A model generated the notes under the pieces. That model saw only the letters and a program-made list of their open reading frames with translations, searched no databases and had not been told where the DNA came from. DNA of 64,000 nt. Origin: Agrobacterium vitis. GTDB lineage: Bacteria; Pseudomonadota; Alphaproteobacteria; Rhizobiales; Rhizobiaceae. The position numbers and the translations under genes are program-made. The stretch covers positions 434,001-498,000 of the forward strand of contig NZ_AP023273.1 in assembly GCF_013426735.1 (NCBI RefSeq), in the 5' to 3' direction. Below, piece by piece: positions 53,952-63,272 of the stretch; position 1 is the first letter of the stretch, and each line of letters opens with the position of its first letter.

Positions 53952-55373
53952 TCACGCGACCGAAATCTGTGGTCGCCGATTGCTCCATGGACGAGCGGCC
54001 TCCAACTGCGCGGCAAGTCTGAACAACAGACCTTCGCCAGTCGGTGCAGCCGCAAACTGAACACCAATCGGCAGGCCTTCGTCGTTCCAGACGAGCGGCA
54101 CCGACATGGCCGGTGATCCATTGACGTTGAAAATATGCGTATAAGGCATCCACGACAGATAAAACGCATAGTGTCCGCGCATTGAGGTCGAAGCCGGAAA
54201 AGCCTCATGCGGAAGCGGTGGCTGGGCAAGCGTTGGCGACAGGAAGACATCAAAGGTTTCGAATGTCGAGGAGACGGCTGAGGCCACTTCATGCAGGCGC
54301 GTCGTGGCGATATTGACATCAACCGCGCCGATGCGGTTTCCAGCCTCGATCATGTCCCACAGCATCTGCGGAAAATCGTCCTGAGTCAGCTTGCGCCCGA
54401 GGACGCCTTCCTCAAGGCGCATATCGGTTGCGTATTCGGCAAGAATATAGGTCTCAAAAGCATCCCAGCCGTCATCAGGCAAGTCGATATCGAAAGGCTC
54501 GCAATGATGACCCAGGCTTTCAAGCAGCTTGACGGTCTCGGCGACCGCGGCCTTGCAATCGGCATGGGTTTGTGCGCCGTAGGGCGCCCTGGTCGAAACG
54601 GCAATTCTCAGCTTGCCGGGATCGCGTCCCACCTCGGCCGCGAATTGCCCGCCTGCGGGACTGTTGAAGAATTGCCCTCTATGCGGTCCGGCGGTCGCAT
54701 CCAGAAGGGCGGCGCTGTCGCGGACGGAGCGGGTTAGCGCATGTTCCACCAGCATGCCCTGCCAGGTGCTTCCCGCAGGCGCAACCGGATTGCGGCCCCG
54801 GCTCGGCTTCATGCCGAAACATCCACAGACGGAGGATGGCACACGGATCGAACCGCCGCCGTCATTGCCATGTCCCATCGGCACGATGCCCGCGGCAACC
54901 GCCGCTGCGGTGCCACCGCTGGACGTCCCCGCAGTGCGACCCGGATTCCATGGATTATTGGTGACGCCATGCGCCCGCGAACGGGTCGTCCAGTCCATGG
55001 CAAGCTCCGGCACAGCCGTCTTGGCAAAGGTGACAAGCCCGGCCTTCTTGAAGCGACGCACCAATTCGCTGTCTTGCTGCGGCGTAACAGAGGCGCGAGG
55101 CGGCCATCCAGCACCCGTTGGCTGTCCAGCATAATGCGCGGTGAGGTCCTTCAGAACGAAAGGGACGCCTTTGAACGGGCCATCCTTCAGCTCTTCCTTT
55201 ATGAAGCGGCGAGCCTCGTCTTCGAATGTTGCGACAATGGCATTCAATGCAGGATTGGTCGCCGCTACGCCGGCAAGCGCGGTCTCCAGCAGTTCGGTTG
55301 GCTGAACGTCTCCCTTTCTAACAAGCTCTGCCAATCCAGTCGCATCATAGGTTCGATATTCGCTTAACTGCAA
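53952..55373 (-). CDS. Amidase signature family hydrolase
   Basis: About 473 residues from TTG 55373, which has GGAGACCGG just upstream and makes the protein begin near SEYRTYDATGLAELV, as family members do; GTG 55418 would add 15 residues. Catalytic Lys is in PFVLKDLTAHYAG, and the Ser-Ser region in GRTAGTSSGGTAAAVAAG with nucleophile in DGGGSIRVP. One common glycine-serine position is Ala-Gly-Thr here. The family hydrolyses amides, including indole-3-acetamide, nicotinamide and peptide amides. It leads the peptide ABC operon and is divergent from a MalT-like regulator gene. Confidence 0.88.
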   Translation of the reverse strand: MQLSEYRTYDATGLAELVRKGDVQPTELLETALAGVAATNPALNAIVATFEDEARRFIKEELKDGPFKGVPFVLKDLTAHYAGQPTGAGWPPRASVTPQQDSELVRRFKKAGLVTFAKTAVPELAMDWTTRSRAHGVTNNPWNPGRTAGTSSGGTAAAVAAGIVPMGHGNDGGGSIRVPSSVCGCFGMKPSRGRNPVAPAGSTWQGMLVEHALTRSVRDSAALLDATAGPHRGQFFNSPAGGQFAAEVGRDPGKLRIAVSTRAPYGAQTHADCKAAVAETVKLLESLGHHCEPFDIDLPDDGWDAFETYILAEYATDMRLEEGVLGRKLTQDDFPQMLWDMIEAGNRIGAVDVNIATTRLHEVASAVSSTFETFDVFLSPTLAQPPLPHEAFPASTSMRGHYAFYLSWMPYTHIFNVNGSPAMSVPLVWNDEGLPIGVQFAAAPTGEGLLFRLAAQLEAARPWSNRRPQISVA

Positions 55374-55439
55374 TTTTCCGGTCTCCAATGGCGAGTTGCC
55401 TAAAAATACGGCCAGCACTTATTTTTGGCATGATCCCGA

Positions 55440-55473
55440 AGGGTGAGATGTTAAAATTTTCCAATCTCACCCT
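55440..55473. promoter_or_regulatory. Inverted repeat in divergent promoter (probable regulator site)
   Basis: AGGGTGAGAT (55440-55449) and ATCTCACCCT (55464-55473), perfect 10-bp arms 14 bases apart, lie midway between the amidase and MalT-like genes. A GGGTGAGAT half-site recurs at 58139-58147. Probable target of the LuxR/MalT-like protein. Confidence 0.65.
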
Positions 55474-55518
55474 AAAGAGTGATAGGCTCAGCGAACTCAA
55501 TGATTTTCAGGGGGACCT

Positions 55519-58137
55519 GTGCAACGAACGCGCCTTTTAAACAGACGATCTGTGCCGCCCAGCGCTTCGACAGGCCTGATCGACCGTCCGCGCCTGACGC
55601 GACTGTCGCAGCTTCTCAGCAAACACCGGCTGGCGCTCGTCCATGCCCCGGCTGGCTCCGGCAAGACCACACTTCTGGCACAATGGCATCGGAGCCTGTC
55701 GGATGCCGGGTTTTCGACCGTCTGGTATTCGGCAAGCGAAGACGACAAAGATCCGTTAAATTTCGCCGAGGGCCTGCTCCAGGCACTTCAGCAATCGATC
55801 GCTGATAATCGCGATCATCTGCCCTCCCTTGATCGCGCCGACGCGCTGCAACGCTTGACGGCTCTGCTCACCGATCAATCCATCCGCCAGCCACTGGCTT
55901 TGTTTATCGACGATTACCACCTGGCCGAAGGCGGCGATGGTGGCGAGGCGATCAATACGATCCTCGCCAGCCGCTTGCCGAGCCTGACCGTCGTGCTCGC
56001 CAGTCGCAACCGGCCTGCCATACCCGTTGGCCGGTACCGGGCCAACGGCGAGATGATCGACATTGCCGTGGAAGACCTGCATTTCAGTGCGGAGGAGACC
56101 GAGGCGTTTTTTCGCACCGCCTCCAATGTCGCCTTAACGGCAGACGAAAGCCGCCAGATGCATGGTCATACCGAGGGTTGGGCGGTCGGCTTGCGGCTGG
56201 CAGCGCTCGTCACAGGGCGAGCGACGGGCAATTTCGTCGCCGCTGCGCCATCTGGAAGCCATCGCGCATTTGCCGACTATTTCCTGGAGGAAGTCATTGC
56301 CGGACTGCCTGCCGAGGTTTGCGACTTCCTCGCCAAGACCTCCCTCTTGGAAACGCTGAATGCCGACCTCTGCAACGCCGTGACCGGTCGGCTTGACGGG
56401 GACCGAATGCTGGCCTTCCTGGAGCAAAGCCAATTGTTTGTCGTTGAGCTTCCGGGAACGCAGCGTTGGTACAAATATCACCATCTGTTTCAGGAGTTTC
56501 TGCAAACCCGCCTTTATGGCGATGACCGGCCTGCTGTCGAAGGCATTCACGCCCGCGCCGCGCAATGGTTCATCGACAATGGGTCGCCCGTTGATGCCGT
56601 CCGTCACGCCTTTCTCGCGCGCCAGTCCAAATGGGCGGCGGAGCTGATCGAAACCTATTGCCTGTACGACTATCTCAGCCATGGCCGTTTCGACACCTAT
56701 TCCCGCTGGATGCAGCAACTGCCCCGAGAGGCCCGCGAGGAAAGGCCGCTGCTGCTTTTTCTGCACGTGTGGCGATCCATCAACATGCGCCGCTTTCTGC
56801 AAGCCGAACAAACCCTTCAGACGATAGAGGTAGCGGCCAGCGACCCGAACAGTCCAGTGTCCGTCATCGCGGCCCGAACGGGTCTCGATATCAGCGGGCG
56901 GCTCCATCTCATGCGGGCGCTTATCGGTGCCTATGGCGGTGATTTCACAGGCGGAAGCTTTCACCTCTCTCAACTGGCCGGAAAAGAGCTTGACCGGCTG
57001 GCTTTCGGACAGGTCGATCTCGATTCCATTCACAGCTATTTCGCCTTCAATCTGGGCAAGCTCGATCTGGCGGAACGACTGACATGGCGGGCAAACGGCG
57101 TCTATGACGACATGGCCTGCCATTGGGGCGGGATTCATTCCCGCTGCATTGCCGCCATGTCCTACCTCGCCCGTGCGCTGTTTCAGGAAGCCCGGCATGT
57201 GATTATCGAAGCCCTGGCGATTGCCGAACAGAATTTCGGGGAACACTCCTACATGGTCGCCCTGCCCTCGGCGCTTTTAGGACTGATTGCCTATGACGAC
57301 AATGACCTTGAAAAGGCCGAGCGCCTGTGGCGGCGGGCGATCCCGGCGGAAAAGGCAACGGATGTTTCCGGGCTGTGCGAACGGATCCTGATTGCCACAA
57401 CCGGTCTCGTGCGGCTTCTCGATATAACTGGTCGGGTCGAAGAGGCAACGGCACTTCTGGTTCGTGCCAGCAGGAGAGCCTATGAGGCGGAAGATTTTCG
57501 CCTGGAATTTCAGCTCGGTATAGAGCGGGCCGACCGGGCGTTTCGTCTCAACAGCCCCGCAGAGGGCCGCCGCGAATGGGAACGGCTGTCCCTGCAATTG
57601 CCCGAGGCGCGCAACCGGTTTCCCTCTTCGGCCTGGCAGATATGGGACCCATTTCGCATTGTCGAGGCCAGAATCCTGTGCAATGCAGGGCAGATCGATG
57701 CGGCAGCGGAAAAGCTGCGGGTGCTTGCCGCAGGGGCGCGGCAGGAAGGCCGTATTCTGATGGCGCGACAGGCAGAGGCGCTCGCCACGGTTATCGCGCC
57801 CGCCCATGAGGCCGAGGGGACGCAGCCTGCGGATCTTCAGGATGACATCATGGCGACGCGGCGCATCTTGCGCGATTTCGTTTCACCCGTTGCCGCGTCT
57901 CCGAGCCCCAGCGGAGGGCAAAGGCAAGAGGCCCGTCTCAGTCTGCGTGGCTCCCTCACCGAGTTGACGCAGCGGGAAGACGACGTGCTGCAATTGATGC
58001 GGTGGGGGCTTTCCAACAGCGAAATCGCCACCAGGCTCGATATCAATTTGAATACCGTGAAATCGCACGCCAAGAACATTTTTGCCAAGCTCGGCGTGAA
58101 AAGCCGAACCCAAGCCGTTTTGAAGGCCCTCGAATAG
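55519..58137 (+). CDS. MalT-like LuxR-family ATP-dependent transcriptional activator
   Basis: 872 residues from GTG (AGGGGGACCT upstream). The N-terminal STAND/NB-ARC-like NTPase has Walker A APAGSGKT (43-50), LALFIDDYHLA (Walker B) and LASRNRPAIPVGR. A long helical-repeat region follows (about 350-790). The C-terminal LuxR HTH is LTQREDDVLQLMRWGLSNSEIATRLDINLNTVKSHAKNIFAKLG (about 812-858). MalT-type proteins sense a small ligand and ATP and activate nearby operons. It is divergent from the amidase/peptide operon and upstream of the LysR/Pot operon; it may control either. Confidence 0.93.
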   Translation: MQRTRLLNRRSVPPSASTGLIDRPRLTRLSQLLSKHRLALVHAPAGSGKTTLLAQWHRSLSDAGFSTVWYSASEDDKDPLNFAEGLLQALQQSIADNRDHLPSLDRADALQRLTALLTDQSIRQPLALFIDDYHLAEGGDGGEAINTILASRLPSLTVVLASRNRPAIPVGRYRANGEMIDIAVEDLHFSAEETEAFFRTASNVALTADESRQMHGHTEGWAVGLRLAALVTGRATGNFVAAAPSGSHRAFADYFLEEVIAGLPAEVCDFLAKTSLLETLNADLCNAVTGRLDGDRMLAFLEQSQLFVVELPGTQRWYKYHHLFQEFLQTRLYGDDRPAVEGIHARAAQWFIDNGSPVDAVRHAFLARQSKWAAELIETYCLYDYLSHGRFDTYSRWMQQLPREAREERPLLLFLHVWRSINMRRFLQAEQTLQTIEVAASDPNSPVSVIAARTGLDISGRLHLMRALIGAYGGDFTGGSFHLSQLAGKELDRLAFGQVDLDSIHSYFAFNLGKLDLAERLTWRANGVYDDMACHWGGIHSRCIAAMSYLARALFQEARHVIIEALAIAEQNFGEHSYMVALPSALLGLIAYDDNDLEKAERLWRRAIPAEKATDVSGLCERILIATTGLVRLLDITGRVEEATALLVRASRRAYEAEDFRLEFQLGIERADRAFRLNSPAEGRREWERLSLQLPEARNRFPSSAWQIWDPFRIVEARILCNAGQIDAAAEKLRVLAAGARQEGRILMARQAEALATVIAPAHEAEGTQPADLQDDIMATRRILRDFVSPVAASPSPSGGQRQEARLSLRGSLTELTQREDDVLQLMRWGLSNSEIATRLDINLNTVKSHAKNIFAKLGVKSRTQAVLKALE

Positions 58138-58296
58138 TGGGTGAGATTGCCGCGAAGTGTCCTTTAGAAGCTTTGCTCGCGACGGCTGTGTCGCGCATAA
58201 ACAATGGCTCAAAAGCCAAAACGCTCCAGTTTCCAGGTCAGCAACTGGCATAGAAAATGCTTTTCATCAAGTTACTCACCCCAAAGGAGTACGAGC
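58138..58296 (+). promoter_or_regulatory. Gap with GGGTGAGAT half-site before LysR gene
   Basis: GGGTGAGAT at 58139-58147 repeats the arm of the palindrome at 55440. A CGCGAC/GTCGCG hairpin near 58166-58193 could terminate the MalT-like gene. AAAGGAGTACG precedes the LysR ATG. Confidence 0.45.
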
Positions 58297-59289
58297 ATGT
58301 CAGAGCAGGCCTATGCAAATCTCGATATCCGTCTGATGCGCACTCTGCGCTTGCTGTTGACGGAATGCAGCGTATCGCGCACTGCCGATCTGCTGGGCCA
58401 GGCGCAGCCGACCGTCAGCCTTTCGCTGAAGCGGCTGCGCGATATTTTCCAGGATCCGCTGCTGGTGCGGTCCGGCAGCACGCTTGTGCCAACCGAGCGA
58501 GGGCTAGCGCTGCGCTCAGCCATGAATGATATTCTCGGTCGGATCGATACCCACCTGATCTCTCCGACTGCTTTTGATCCCGCCGTATCCGTTCGACATT
58601 TTCGCATTGTTGCCAGCAATTGTCTCGGCACCGTGTTCATGCCGCAATTGATCGGCGCGATCACCGATATGGCCCCCGGTATTTCCATCGATGCGTCACC
58701 AATGCCATCCCAGGAGGACCTGCTATCGGGACTGTCTGAGGGCCGGATCGATGCGGTGATCGGCAATTGGCCCCACCCGCCGGAGCACCTGCGCATCGCG
58801 CCAATGCTGAAGACCGATATCGTCTGCATGGTCAGATCCACGCACCGTTTTGCCCGCCGGGGCCGAGATCGCATCCGGCTTGATGAATATCTTGAGGAAA
58901 GCCATCTGTCACCGACGTCAGAACGTGACGCACAATTCAGCCCCATCGACGGACGCTTGCGTGATCTTGGCGTCAAGCGGCATATCCGCGCCACAGTGCC
59001 GGAATATTCCATCGCGCCCTACGTCCTTGCCCGCTCTGACCTCGTCTTCACCACGGGCAAGCACTTTGCTGAACAGGTGGCGCAAACCTTCCCCTTTGCG
59101 GTTCTGGACGCTCCGGTGGAATTGGGGCAGATGCATTTTTATACACTCTGGCACGACCGCAAACATCACGCGCCAGATCAGGCGTGGCTACGCCGGATGA
59201 TCAAACACGCCTCAGCCGAAATGCAAGCACTCGACCGCGTTGGCCCCTTGCCTCTTCCACCGATGCACCACATGCAGCCCAGTTGGTAG
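58297..59289 (+). CDS. LysR-family transcriptional regulator
   Basis: 330 residues from MSEQAYANLDIRLM, preceded by AAAGGAG; the earlier frame start is not supported. The N-terminal HTH reads LLLTECSVSRTADLLGQAQPTVSLSLKRLRDIFQDPLLVRSG (about 15-56), as in NodD/PcaQ-type LysR proteins, and the effector-binding domain follows. It lies 121 bases before the Pot-type importer genes on the same strand and probably regulates them. Confidence 0.92.
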   Translation: MSEQAYANLDIRLMRTLRLLLTECSVSRTADLLGQAQPTVSLSLKRLRDIFQDPLLVRSGSTLVPTERGLALRSAMNDILGRIDTHLISPTAFDPAVSVRHFRIVASNCLGTVFMPQLIGAITDMAPGISIDASPMPSQEDLLSGLSEGRIDAVIGNWPHPPEHLRIAPMLKTDIVCMVRSTHRFARRGRDRIRLDEYLEESHLSPTSERDAQFSPIDGRLRDLGVKRHIRATVPEYSIAPYVLARSDLVFTTGKHFAEQVAQTFPFAVLDAPVELGQMHFYTLWHDRKHHAPDQAWLRRMIKHASAEMQALDRVGPLPLPPMHHMQPSW

Positions 59290-59410
59290 CCAAGCTGACG
59301 CCCGCCCCATCACCAACAAAGGCAATAGACACTATAGCCTTTGCCTTATGGCCGTTTGGATCGAAAGTCCGCACACTGTCCTCATCGCAACAAGAACCGG
59401 ATGGGGCTCC

Positions 59411-60493
59411 ATGAAACGGACAGGTATCACACGGCGTGACGTGCTGGCGGGAATGGCGGCGGGTGCTGCCGCAGGGGTGGTTTCAAACGCGGGCATTGCA
59501 CGCGCTGCGGTCTCCGACATGGTCTGGGCAACCTGGGACTCCAACGGCCATCCCGAATATGTCGCTGCCTTCGAAAAGGAAACCGGCGTCAAGGTCAAAC
59601 TCTCCTATCTCTCCAGCGAAGATGCACAGTTTGCCGCGCTGAAAACCGGGGCCGCCGCCGATTGGGACATGATCAACCCCTCGCTGAACGGCAGCTGGCG
59701 CTATATCAAGGCCGGTCTGCTGAAGGAGCTGGACCTGTCGAAAATCCCCAATGCCAGCCTGATGTATGATGTGTTCAAATCCACGCCGAAGGTGATGGAT
59801 GAGGCCGGCAAGACCTTTGCCATTCCCTATCTCTGGGGCCTGAACCCGATCGTCTACCGCAAGGACAAGTTCGACAAGGAGCCGGACTATACGACGCTCT
59901 TCGATGCGAAATATTCCGGCCAACTCGCCATGCGTGATTACGCCCTGGAATCCATCGCCATCGCCGGGTTGGTTGCCGGTGTGCCGCGTGACAAGGTGTT
60001 CGTCATGGAGGCCAAGGAACTGGCCGAGGCGAAAAAACTGCTGATTACCCAGAAGCCGCTGCTGCGCACCTACTGGCAGACCATCGGCGACCTCACCAAT
60101 CTCTTTGCCACAGGTGAAGTCTCCTGCGCCTTCTCCTGGCGCGTACCCTATGACGAGCTACAGGCCAAGCTGCCAATGGGCATGGCCAAACCGAAGGCTG
60201 GCGTGATGGGCTGGTGCGATTGCTTCGGCATGCCTGCCAATCTTTCACCGGAAAAGACCGAGATCGGCTATAAATTCATCAATTATCTGCTCGGGCCGAG
60301 CTATTCCACCGATGTGGCCCGGATCGGCCATTATGCCACCACCTCCTCCGTAATCCGTGACAAGCTATCGCATGAGGAACAGGCAACGATCTTCGTTGAC
60401 GATATGGACGTGATGAAATCCTTCATGTGGCCGGTGGCGCCGCCCAATTATTCCGACTGGCTGAAAATCTGGAACGAAGTCAAGGCGAGCTGA
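59411..60493 (+). CDS. Polyamine-type ABC solute-binding protein (PotD/PotF-like)
   Basis: 360 residues from MKRTGITRRDVLAGM, a twin-arginine signal ending after ARA. The mature part is SBP_bac_8-like: VWATWDSNGHPEYVAAFEKETGVKVKL, DWDMINPSLNGSWRYIKAGLLKELDL, PYLWGLNPIVYRKDKF and CAFSWRVPYDEL. Family members bind spermidine, putrescine or other cationic or carboxylated solutes; specificity here is unknown. It leads a four-gene importer, and the ATPase starts four bases after its stop. Unlike the other binding proteins in this window, no stem-loop follows. Confidence 0.9.
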   Translation: MKRTGITRRDVLAGMAAGAAAGVVSNAGIARAAVSDMVWATWDSNGHPEYVAAFEKETGVKVKLSYLSSEDAQFAALKTGAAADWDMINPSLNGSWRYIKAGLLKELDLSKIPNASLMYDVFKSTPKVMDEAGKTFAIPYLWGLNPIVYRKDKFDKEPDYTTLFDAKYSGQLAMRDYALESIAIAGLVAGVPRDKVFVMEAKELAEAKKLLITQKPLLRTYWQTIGDLTNLFATGEVSCAFSWRVPYDELQAKLPMGMAKPKAGVMGWCDCFGMPANLSPEKTEIGYKFINYLLGPSYSTDVARIGHYATTSSVIRDKLSHEEQATIFVDDMDVMKSFMWPVAPPNYSDWLKIWNEVKAS

Positions 60494-60496
60494 GGC

Positions 60497-61603
60497 ATGA
60501 CGCAGGCATGGGATACGACAGCAACGGACAAAAACGTCGGAACCGGTTTGCCGATGCTCTTGTCCGCAAGGGGCCTCGTCAAGTCCTATGGCCGCAACCG
60601 TGCGGTCGATGGCGTGGATCTGGACATTCCAGAGCGCGCCTTCACCACCTTTCTCGGCCCCTCTGGCTGCGGCAAGACGACGATCCTGCGGATGATCGGC
60701 GGTTTTGAAACTCCCGATGCCGGATCGCTGGTGCTCGACGGGCGCTCGCTCACCGGCGTGCCACCGGAGCGGCGACCGGTGAACACGGTGTTCCAGAATT
60801 ATGCGCTGTTTCCGCATCTGACCGTGTTCGAGAATGTCGCCTTTTCGCTCACCCTGCGCCGTGGTGCGCAGGACCCGGCACCGCGTGTGAAGCGGGCGCT
60901 GGACGCCGTTCATATGGGCGAATTCACCAGCCGCTATCCGCATCAGCTATCCGGTGGCCAGCAGCAGCGGGTGGCCGTGGCCCGCGCCATCATCGCAGAG
61001 CCGCATCTGCTGCTGCTCGATGAGCCGCTTTCGGCACTGGATCGCAAGATGCGCGGGCATTTGCAGATCGAGCTGAAGGACCTGCAACGCCGCCTCGGCA
61101 TTGCTTTCGTCTATGTCACCCATGACCAGGAAGAAGCCTTTGCGCTGTCAGATATCGTCGTGGTGATGAACAAGGGCAGGATCGCCCAGAAAGCCGACCC
61201 GGTCACGCTCTATGCCCGCCCGTCCGACACGTTCGTGGCAGATTTCATCGGGTCAGCCAGCCTGGTGGAGGGCGAGATCCTGGCGCTTGGCACAGAGACG
61301 GCAACCATCGGGACGCCGCTTGGAACCATCACCGCCCCCGCAATCCATGGTCTTGTGAAAGGTGAGCGCGCCGCCCTGGTGATCCGGCCTGAGCATTTAC
61401 GGCTTGGCAACGCGGACGGTCAAGGCCTTGTTCTTTCCGCCGAGGTTCGGCATGTCGTCTTCAAGGGCGACCGCTACCTGATCGAAGCGGATATTTCCGG
61501 CGTGACGGTACGACTGATGGCAGACCGACCAGCGGAGCCGGGCTCGACAATCGCGATGACGCTCGATCCCGCTTCATGCTTCATCACGAGGCTTGCATCA
61601 TGA
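60497..61603 (+). CDS. Polyamine-type ABC ATPase (PotA-like)
   Basis: 368 residues. Walker A GPSGCGKTT, signature LSGGQQQRVAVARAI, Walker B LLLDEPLSALDRKMR and switch THDQEEAFALSD; the C-terminal TOBE domain reads VEGEILALGTETATIGTPLG. The signature LSGGQQQR is typical of PotA/FbpC ATPases. Confidence 0.94.
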   Translation: MTQAWDTTATDKNVGTGLPMLLSARGLVKSYGRNRAVDGVDLDIPERAFTTFLGPSGCGKTTILRMIGGFETPDAGSLVLDGRSLTGVPPERRPVNTVFQNYALFPHLTVFENVAFSLTLRRGAQDPAPRVKRALDAVHMGEFTSRYPHQLSGGQQQRVAVARAIIAEPHLLLLDEPLSALDRKMRGHLQIELKDLQRRLGIAFVYVTHDQEEAFALSDIVVVMNKGRIAQKADPVTLYARPSDTFVADFIGSASLVEGEILALGTETATIGTPLGTITAPAIHGLVKGERAALVIRPEHLRLGNADGQGLVLSAEVRHVVFKGDRYLIEADISGVTVRLMADRPAEPGSTIAMTLDPASCFITRLAS

Positions 61604-62478
61604 CGCTCGTTCTCAGCCGCGCCCATCTGGCGCTTCCCGTCTCACTGCTGCTGGTTCTGGGCTGTCTGTTGCCACTTCTATTGTTGGTGGCCTTCAGTCT
61701 GTTCACAGTGGATCTGGATGCTTTCGTCATGGTGCCGGGCCTTTCCCTGCACAGCTGGGGCCAGATGATGTCCAACCCGGTCTTTGCCCTGTTGATTGGC
61801 AAGGCGGTCCTGTCGGGGCTGGCAACGGCATTTCTGGCCGCAATTCTCGGCTATCCCGTCGCTCTTTCCATTGCCCGCCTGCCAACCGCCTGGAAAGGCA
61901 TAGCCCAGATCGTGTTGTTGACGCCGCTTTATACCGGCGAAATCGTCCGCATCTATGCCTGGCGGGTGGTTCTCGGCTCCGAAGGGCTCGTGAATACGGT
62001 GCTGAAGGGGCTTGGCCTGGTCGATCAGCCCGTCAAATTCCTGCTGTTCTCGCCCTTCACCACCCATCTCGTCCTTCTCTATAATTGCCTACCCTTTATG
62101 GTGCTGCCAATCTGGATTTCGGCGGAATTGATTGATCGACGGTTGATCGAAGCGGCCCGCGACCTGGGTGCCCGCCCGTTCGATGCCTTCACAAGGGTGA
62201 TCTTTCCGCTGACGGTGCCGGGCCTTGCTGTCGGCCTGCTGGCGGTCTTTGCGCTCGCCGCCGGTGACATGCTGACACCAAGCATGCTGGGCGGCACCTC
62301 CGGCGCAACCCCGATGGCGATGATCGACAACCTGTTCGGCACCGCCTTCGACTGGCCGCTTGCCTCTGCCTTGGCGTTGAGCCTGTTGATCGCGCTGTTT
62401 GCAACGGCAAGCGCTATGGCCTGGCTGCTGCTGCGGCTGAAAGGCGCGCGGGCTGTTCTTCAGGGAGGCTTGAAATGA
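61600..62478 (+). CDS. Polyamine-type ABC permease (PotB-like)
   Basis: 292 residues from MTLVLSRAHL, in an ATGA overlap with the ATPase stop; the earlier frame start is inside the ATPase gene. Six hydrophobic segments, with the EAA loop RRLIEAARDLGARPFDAFTRVIFPLTVPGL, characteristic of PotB. Confidence 0.93.
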   Translation: MTLVLSRAHLALPVSLLLVLGCLLPLLLLVAFSLFTVDLDAFVMVPGLSLHSWGQMMSNPVFALLIGKAVLSGLATAFLAAILGYPVALSIARLPTAWKGIAQIVLLTPLYTGEIVRIYAWRVVLGSEGLVNTVLKGLGLVDQPVKFLLFSPFTTHLVLLYNCLPFMVLPIWISAELIDRRLIEAARDLGARPFDAFTRVIFPLTVPGLAVGLLAVFALAAGDMLTPSMLGGTSGATPMAMIDNLFGTAFDWPLASALALSLLIALFATASAMAWLLLRLKGARAVLQGGLK

Positions 62479-63272
62479 ACCGGCGGATCACCCTGACTCT
62501 TGGCCTCGCTGTCGGCTTCTTCTATCTGCCGATCATCGTTCTGGCACTGTTTTCCTTCAATGCATCCAGCCTGATGGCCTTTCCCTTAAGCGGCTTCACG
62601 CTGTCCTGGTACAAAGACCTGTTCAGCAATGCGACCTTTATCAACGGCTTCCTGACCAGTTTCCTGATCTCCCAGCCGGTCGGCATCCTGGCGGCCTTAA
62701 TCGGACTTTGCGCGGCCCTGGCACTTGCCTCGCCCAGGCTGGCCTTTCGCCCGGTCTTTATCTTTCTGATCATCCTGCCGTTTCTGGTGCCGAAAACCGT
62801 ATTGTCAATTGCCCAGGCCATGCTGATGAACTGGATAGGACTTGGGCGCGGAGCCGGCGCTCTTATCGCTGCGCAAACATTGATCGCCATCCCCTTTACC
62901 ACCACCATCATTGCCGCCACCGTCATCCGCCTCGATAAACGGCTGGAAGATGCCGCCCGCGATCTGGGGGCCACCCCTTGGCAAAGCTTTCGCCGGATCG
63001 TGCTGCCGCAGTTGAAGGGTGCCATCGGTGCTGCCTATTCCATTGGCGTTATTCTATCGCTGGCCGATCTGACCATCTCGATGTTTCTCGCCGGTCGCAC
63101 GCAGCCGCTCTCGTTGATTATCGCCTCGCAATTCCGGCGAGAGCTGAAGCCCGACCTCAATGCGATGCAGGTCGTGGTGCTTTTGCTGACAGCCGTGATC
63201 GTCATTGTCAGCGAGCTTTATCGCCGCAACCGGCACAAACACAGTATTTCAGGACCCTCAGACCATGCTTGA
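62475..63272 (+). CDS. Polyamine-type ABC permease (PotC-like)
   Basis: 265 residues. YLPIIVLALFSFNASSLMAFPLSGFTLSWYKDLFSN is the PotC N-terminal pattern, and the EAA loop is RLEDAARDLGATPWQSFRRIVLPQLKG. ATGA overlap with the PotB-like gene; the next gene starts within its last codons. Confidence 0.94.
   Translation: MNRRITLTLGLAVGFFYLPIIVLALFSFNASSLMAFPLSGFTLSWYKDLFSNATFINGFLTSFLISQPVGILAALIGLCAALALASPRLAFRPVFIFLIILPFLVPKTVLSIAQAMLMNWIGLGRGAGALIAAQTLIAIPFTTTIIAATVIRLDKRLEDAARDLGATPWQSFRRIVLPQLKGAIGAAYSIGVILSLADLTISMFLAGRTQPLSLIIASQFRRELKPDLNAMQVVVLLLTAVIVIVSELYRRNRHKHSISGPSDHA

Noticed and set aside
53912..54322. N-terminal extension of the second family 5 binding protein
   Set aside because: The extension overlaps the amidase gene in another frame; the signal peptide and ribosome site place the start at 53911.
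56134..57246. 370-residue minus-strand reading frame
   Set aside because: Antisense to the MalT-like regulator; no domain or ribosome site.
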